The notes beneath the pieces were generated by a model that made no database searches, had not been told where the DNA came from, and saw only the letters and a program-made list of their open reading frames with translations. Positions 5,169 through 6,772 of a stretch of DNA of 6,772 nucleotides are shown one piece after another (within the stretch, counting starts at the first letter, position 1; every line of letters begins with the position of its first letter). A program made the position numbers and the translations under genes. Source of the DNA: Chloroflexi bacterium RBG_16_64_43 (GTDB lineage Bacteria > Chloroflexota > Anaerolineae > Anaerolineales > RBG-16-64-43); the NCBI GenBank assembly GCA_001796965.1, contig MGOA01000029.1:1-6772 (forward strand), read 5' to 3'.

Positions 5169-6772
5169 CTACAGACTGCCCTCCAACCGTGCACGGGCCT
5201 CACGCTCCTCGCGCGCGCGGCGCGCCTCATCCCACTTGAGTTCCTTGGCCATGAGGTCGATCGTCCGCGGCAGCGCCGCTCGAGCGGCACGCGTTTCGAT
5301 GAAGGCCAGCCTCATTCGGCGGGCGAGGACGTCCATTGGGGTGAGGGCCATCTCTTCTCTTACCGCCCACACGACTTCCGCCTCGATGTGCGGGTGGCCG
5401 GATGCCAAGCGCCCCGTCAGCCCCGCTGCGGCCAATTCGGCCACCCGCCGCGCGCGCCCGCCGTATGCCAGGTTGAGATGGCGCGCGATGTCCTCGGCCA
5501 GCCCGAATTGTGCGGCGAGGCGCAGCGCCCCATCAGGCTCGTGGCCCACAGCGCCGACCATTGGAATCTGGGTCGTCCGGCAGGCGTTGTGCGCCATCAG
5601 CCCGCCCCGCGCGATTGCATGATCGACGGCATCCTGGGCCATCTTGCGGTAGGTCGTCCATTTGCCGCCGGTGATGGTGATCAGGCCGGCCGGGCTGTCG
5701 GCGATCACGTGGTCGCGCGAGAGTTTGGCCGTACCGCCGGCCTTGGGGTCGGAGACCAGCGGGCGCAAACCGGACCAGGCGGCTTTGACATCCGCGCGCT
5801 CCACCGGTCGATCAATATACAGCCGCACGTGACGCAGGATGTATTCGATCTCCTCTTCCAGCACCGGCACGTGCTCCGCGAGGGGGGCCGGCGTATCGGT
5901 CGTGCCCGCCAGGGTGTGCTCCATCCAAGGCAGGGTGAACAGCACCCGCCCGTCCTCGGTCTTGGGAATAAGCATGCCCAGATCCGGAGGGGCAAAGGCA
6001 GCCTCCAGGATGATGTGCACACCCGAACTCGTGGTGAGCATGGGCTCGCAGGTAGGGTCATCCATGCGGCGGATAAGGTCGCAGAATGGTCCGGCGGCAT
6101 TTACGAGGATGCGCGCCTTCGCAGTCAGAGTGTCGCCCGAAAGGCCGTCGCGCAGCATCACCCCGGTCAGTCGCCCGCCATCCTTGAGCAGGCCGGTTGC
6201 CTGCATATGATTGACGGCCGCCGCGCCCTGTTCGATGGCGGTCAGCGCCAATTCCACGTTCATCCGCGAATCATCGAACTGCCCGTCGAAGTAAGCCACC
6301 GAGCCCACCAAGCCCTCGGCACGCAGCGAGGGATAGCGCTGCAGAGTGCGCCGGCGGGTCATGTAGCTGCTGCGCCCGATGCTGGCACGACCCGAGAGCA
6401 CATCGTACAGCATCAGCCCGACCCAATAGTAGGGTGCTTCCCACCAGCGCTTGAGCGGAGTGACCAGTTGCAGAGGCCGCGAGAGATGCGGCGCAAGCCG
6501 CAAGAGGAGCGCGCGCTCGTGCAGCGCATCGCGCACCAGGTTGAATTGCCCGCGGTCAAGGTGCTTCACAGCTTGCTCGAGGTAACGCACACCCCCGTGG
6601 ATAAGCTTGGTGCTGCGCGAAGAGGTGCCTTCTGAGAAATCCTGCTTCTCGACCAGCGCGGTGCGCAGACCACGCGAGGCGGCATCCAGCGCGATGCCGC
6701 AGCCGGTTGCCCCGCCGCCGATAACCAAAACGTCAAAGGTCTCCCGGCGCAGTCGTTCGATGAGGTGCGTTC
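5169..6772 (-). CDS. glpD: Aerobic glycerol-3-phosphate dehydrogenase, 5' end outside window
   Basis: The frame is open through the right edge; 534 codons are visible, the first one incomplete. An internal TTG at 6728 falls inside the first FAD-binding strand and is not the start; the visible lead-in HLIERLRRETFDVLVIGGG resembles normal GlpD N-termini, so only a few codons are missing. Both family signatures of FAD-dependent glycerol-3-phosphate dehydrogenases are complete: IGGGATGCGIALDAASRG (residues 17-34, counted from the first full codon) and GGKWTTYRKMA (368-378). GTSSRSTKLIHGGVRYLE (48-65) and GLRPLVSD (334-341) hold residues expected near FAD and substrate. The C-terminal helical domain includes VREEMALTPMDVLARR. 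The enzyme sits on the inner face of the membrane, oxidises glycerol 3-phosphate to dihydroxyacetone phosphate and passes electrons to quinone, linking glycerol and lipid turnover to respiration. The highly charged tail (EARRAREEREARAR) is longer than needed for the fold. No glpF or glpK is visible. Confidence 0.96.
   Translation of the reverse strand, partial: THLIERLRRETFDVLVIGGGATGCGIALDAASRGLRTALVEKQDFSEGTSSRSTKLIHGGVRYLEQAVKHLDRGQFNLVRDALHERALLLRLAPHLSRPLQLVTPLKRWWEAPYYWVGLMLYDVLSGRASIGRSSYMTRRRTLQRYPSLRAEGLVGSVAYFDGQFDDSRMNVELALTAIEQGAAAVNHMQATGLLKDGGRLTGVMLRDGLSGDTLTAKARILVNAAGPFCDLIRRMDDPTCEPMLTTSSGVHIILEAAFAPPDLGMLIPKTEDGRVLFTLPWMEHTLAGTTDTPAPLAEHVPVLEEEIEYILRHVRLYIDRPVERADVKAAWSGLRPLVSDPKAGGTAKLSRDHVIADSPAGLITITGGKWTTYRKMAQDAVDHAIARGGLMAHNACRTTQIPMVGAVGHEPDGALRLAAQFGLAEDIARHLNLAYGGRARRVAELAAAGLTGRLASGHPHIEAEVVWAVREEMALTPMDVLARRMRLAFIETRAARAALPRTIDLMAKELKWDEARRAREEREARARLEGSL

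Noticed and set aside
5388..6635. Long plus-strand open frame (415 codons) opposite glpD
   Set aside because: Its translation is rich in Arg, His, Gly and Gln with no domain motif, and it lies wholly antisense to glpD, which has both family signatures. It is a shadow frame of GC-rich coding DNA.

Overview
The window is a compact, GC-rich bacterial segment with six protein-coding genes, all on the minus strand, so it reads from right to left. The two outermost genes run off the window edges. Gene content suggests a Chloroflexota-like organism: a VanW protein with a membrane anchor and peptidoglycan-binding-like repeats, a Tat-exported L,D-transpeptidase with SH3-like repeats, a Trm112-like zinc protein and a quinone-linked GlpD. 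This placement rests on gene style only, without any marker gene or database search, and is tentative.

Layout in transcription order. (1) 6772-5169: aerobic glycerol-3-phosphate dehydrogenase (GlpD), whose first few codons lie outside the window. (2) 5145-4408: a class I SAM-dependent methyltransferase of unknown substrate. (3) 4391-3255: an exported, probably lipid-anchored, phospholipase D superfamily protein with two intact HKD motifs. These three are separated by only about 16-23 bases and look like one transcription unit. It is followed by a stem-loop at 3216-3248 that may end or attenuate transcription. (4) 3161-1272: a 629-residue membrane-anchored VanW-domain protein, preceded by a consensus TATAAT so close to its start codon that the mRNA may be leaderless. 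(5) 1221-997: a 74-residue Trm112/UPF0434-type protein with a strong ribosome binding site. (6) 930-1: a Tat-exported L,D-transpeptidase (YkuD fold), cut by the left edge just after its catalytic Cys motif.

The right half concerns glycerol phosphate and phospholipid chemistry (GlpD, PLD-like protein), with a methyltransferase in between. The left half concerns the cell envelope: a VanW protein with peptidoglycan-binding-like modules next to a peptidoglycan cross-linking enzyme. I see no mobile element, CRISPR array, tRNA, rRNA or phage gene. All spaces between genes are under 100 bases. I find no convincing new multi-gene system. The most interesting points are the possible leaderless VanW promoter, the VanW/L,D-transpeptidase pairing and the surface PLD-like lipoprotein with a weak lipobox.
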